Part shown: positions 21,705 to 21,724 of the stretch, one piece after another
Layout: each line of letters begins with the position of its first letter
Numbering within the stretch: position 1 is the stretch's first letter
From: an uncultured Pseudomonadota bacterium
GTDB lineage: Bacteria > Pseudomonadota > Gammaproteobacteria > Burkholderiales > SG8-39
Assembly (NCBI GenBank): GCA_903909415.1
Contig: CAIVVS010000078.1
Coordinates: 1-21,724, forward strand
Direction of reading: 5' to 3'
Length of the DNA stretch: 21,724 nt
The notes under the pieces: generated by a model
What the model was told of the DNA's origin: nothing
Seen by the model: only the letters and a program-made list of their open reading frames with translations
The model's database searches: none
Program-made: the position numbers and the translations under genes

Positions 21705-21724
21705 GAAGACACAGCAGCAGTAGT

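Overview
The window is very GC-rich, densely packed, and most likely from a Burkholderiales-type betaproteobacterium. Three things point there: two Bug-family (TctC-like) periplasmic binding proteins inside catabolic operons, a wide range of aromatic-ring oxygenases, and a tRNA-Tyr(GTA)/Gly(TCC)/Thr(GGT) run at the right end, the arrangement that in proteobacteria usually precedes tuf. The taxonomic call is inference.

Left part (1-10280): a LysR regulator, translationally coupled to a cut-off gamma-glutamyltransferase on the minus strand, is divergent from a plus-strand catabolic operon. The operon runs molybdopterin hydroxylase large subunit, Bug protein, LigB-type extradiol dioxygenase with a LigA-like tail, RidA-family protein, FAD monooxygenase, second Bug protein, Rieske oxygenase, and a GDP-mannose mannosyl hydrolase-like Nudix protein. 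Hydroxylases, a meta-cleaving dioxygenase and a RidA enamine/imine deaminase together suggest breakdown of an amino- or aza-aromatic compound. The substrate cannot be read from the sequence.

Middle part (10281-14028): an accessory island. It holds an orphan HicB antitoxin, then an exported caspase-like/FGE-fold protein followed by a bAvd protein, then a Phd/PIN toxin-antitoxin pair. The caspase/FGE protein has the C-terminal layout of a diversity-generating retroelement (DGR) target. Its last ~24 codons before the conserved GFRLART end are almost free of adenine and differ from the usual Asn (AAY) template residues exactly where a DGR would mutate. The reverse transcriptase and template repeat are not in this window, so this is either a target cassette served in trans or a DGR frozen by loss of its RT. 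This is the most interesting part of the window.

Right part (14035-21008): a minus-strand SDR is divergent from a plus-strand set: a signal-less substrate-binding-type protein, an SdhA/FrdA-like flavoprotein coupled to a stand-alone 2Fe-2S protein, an aromatic FAD hydroxylase and a 2-oxoglutarate/Fe(II) oxygenase. A minus-strand alpha/beta hydrolase faces it. This looks like a second catabolic cluster. The tRNA operon has a clear sigma70-type promoter (TTGACC-17-CATAAT).
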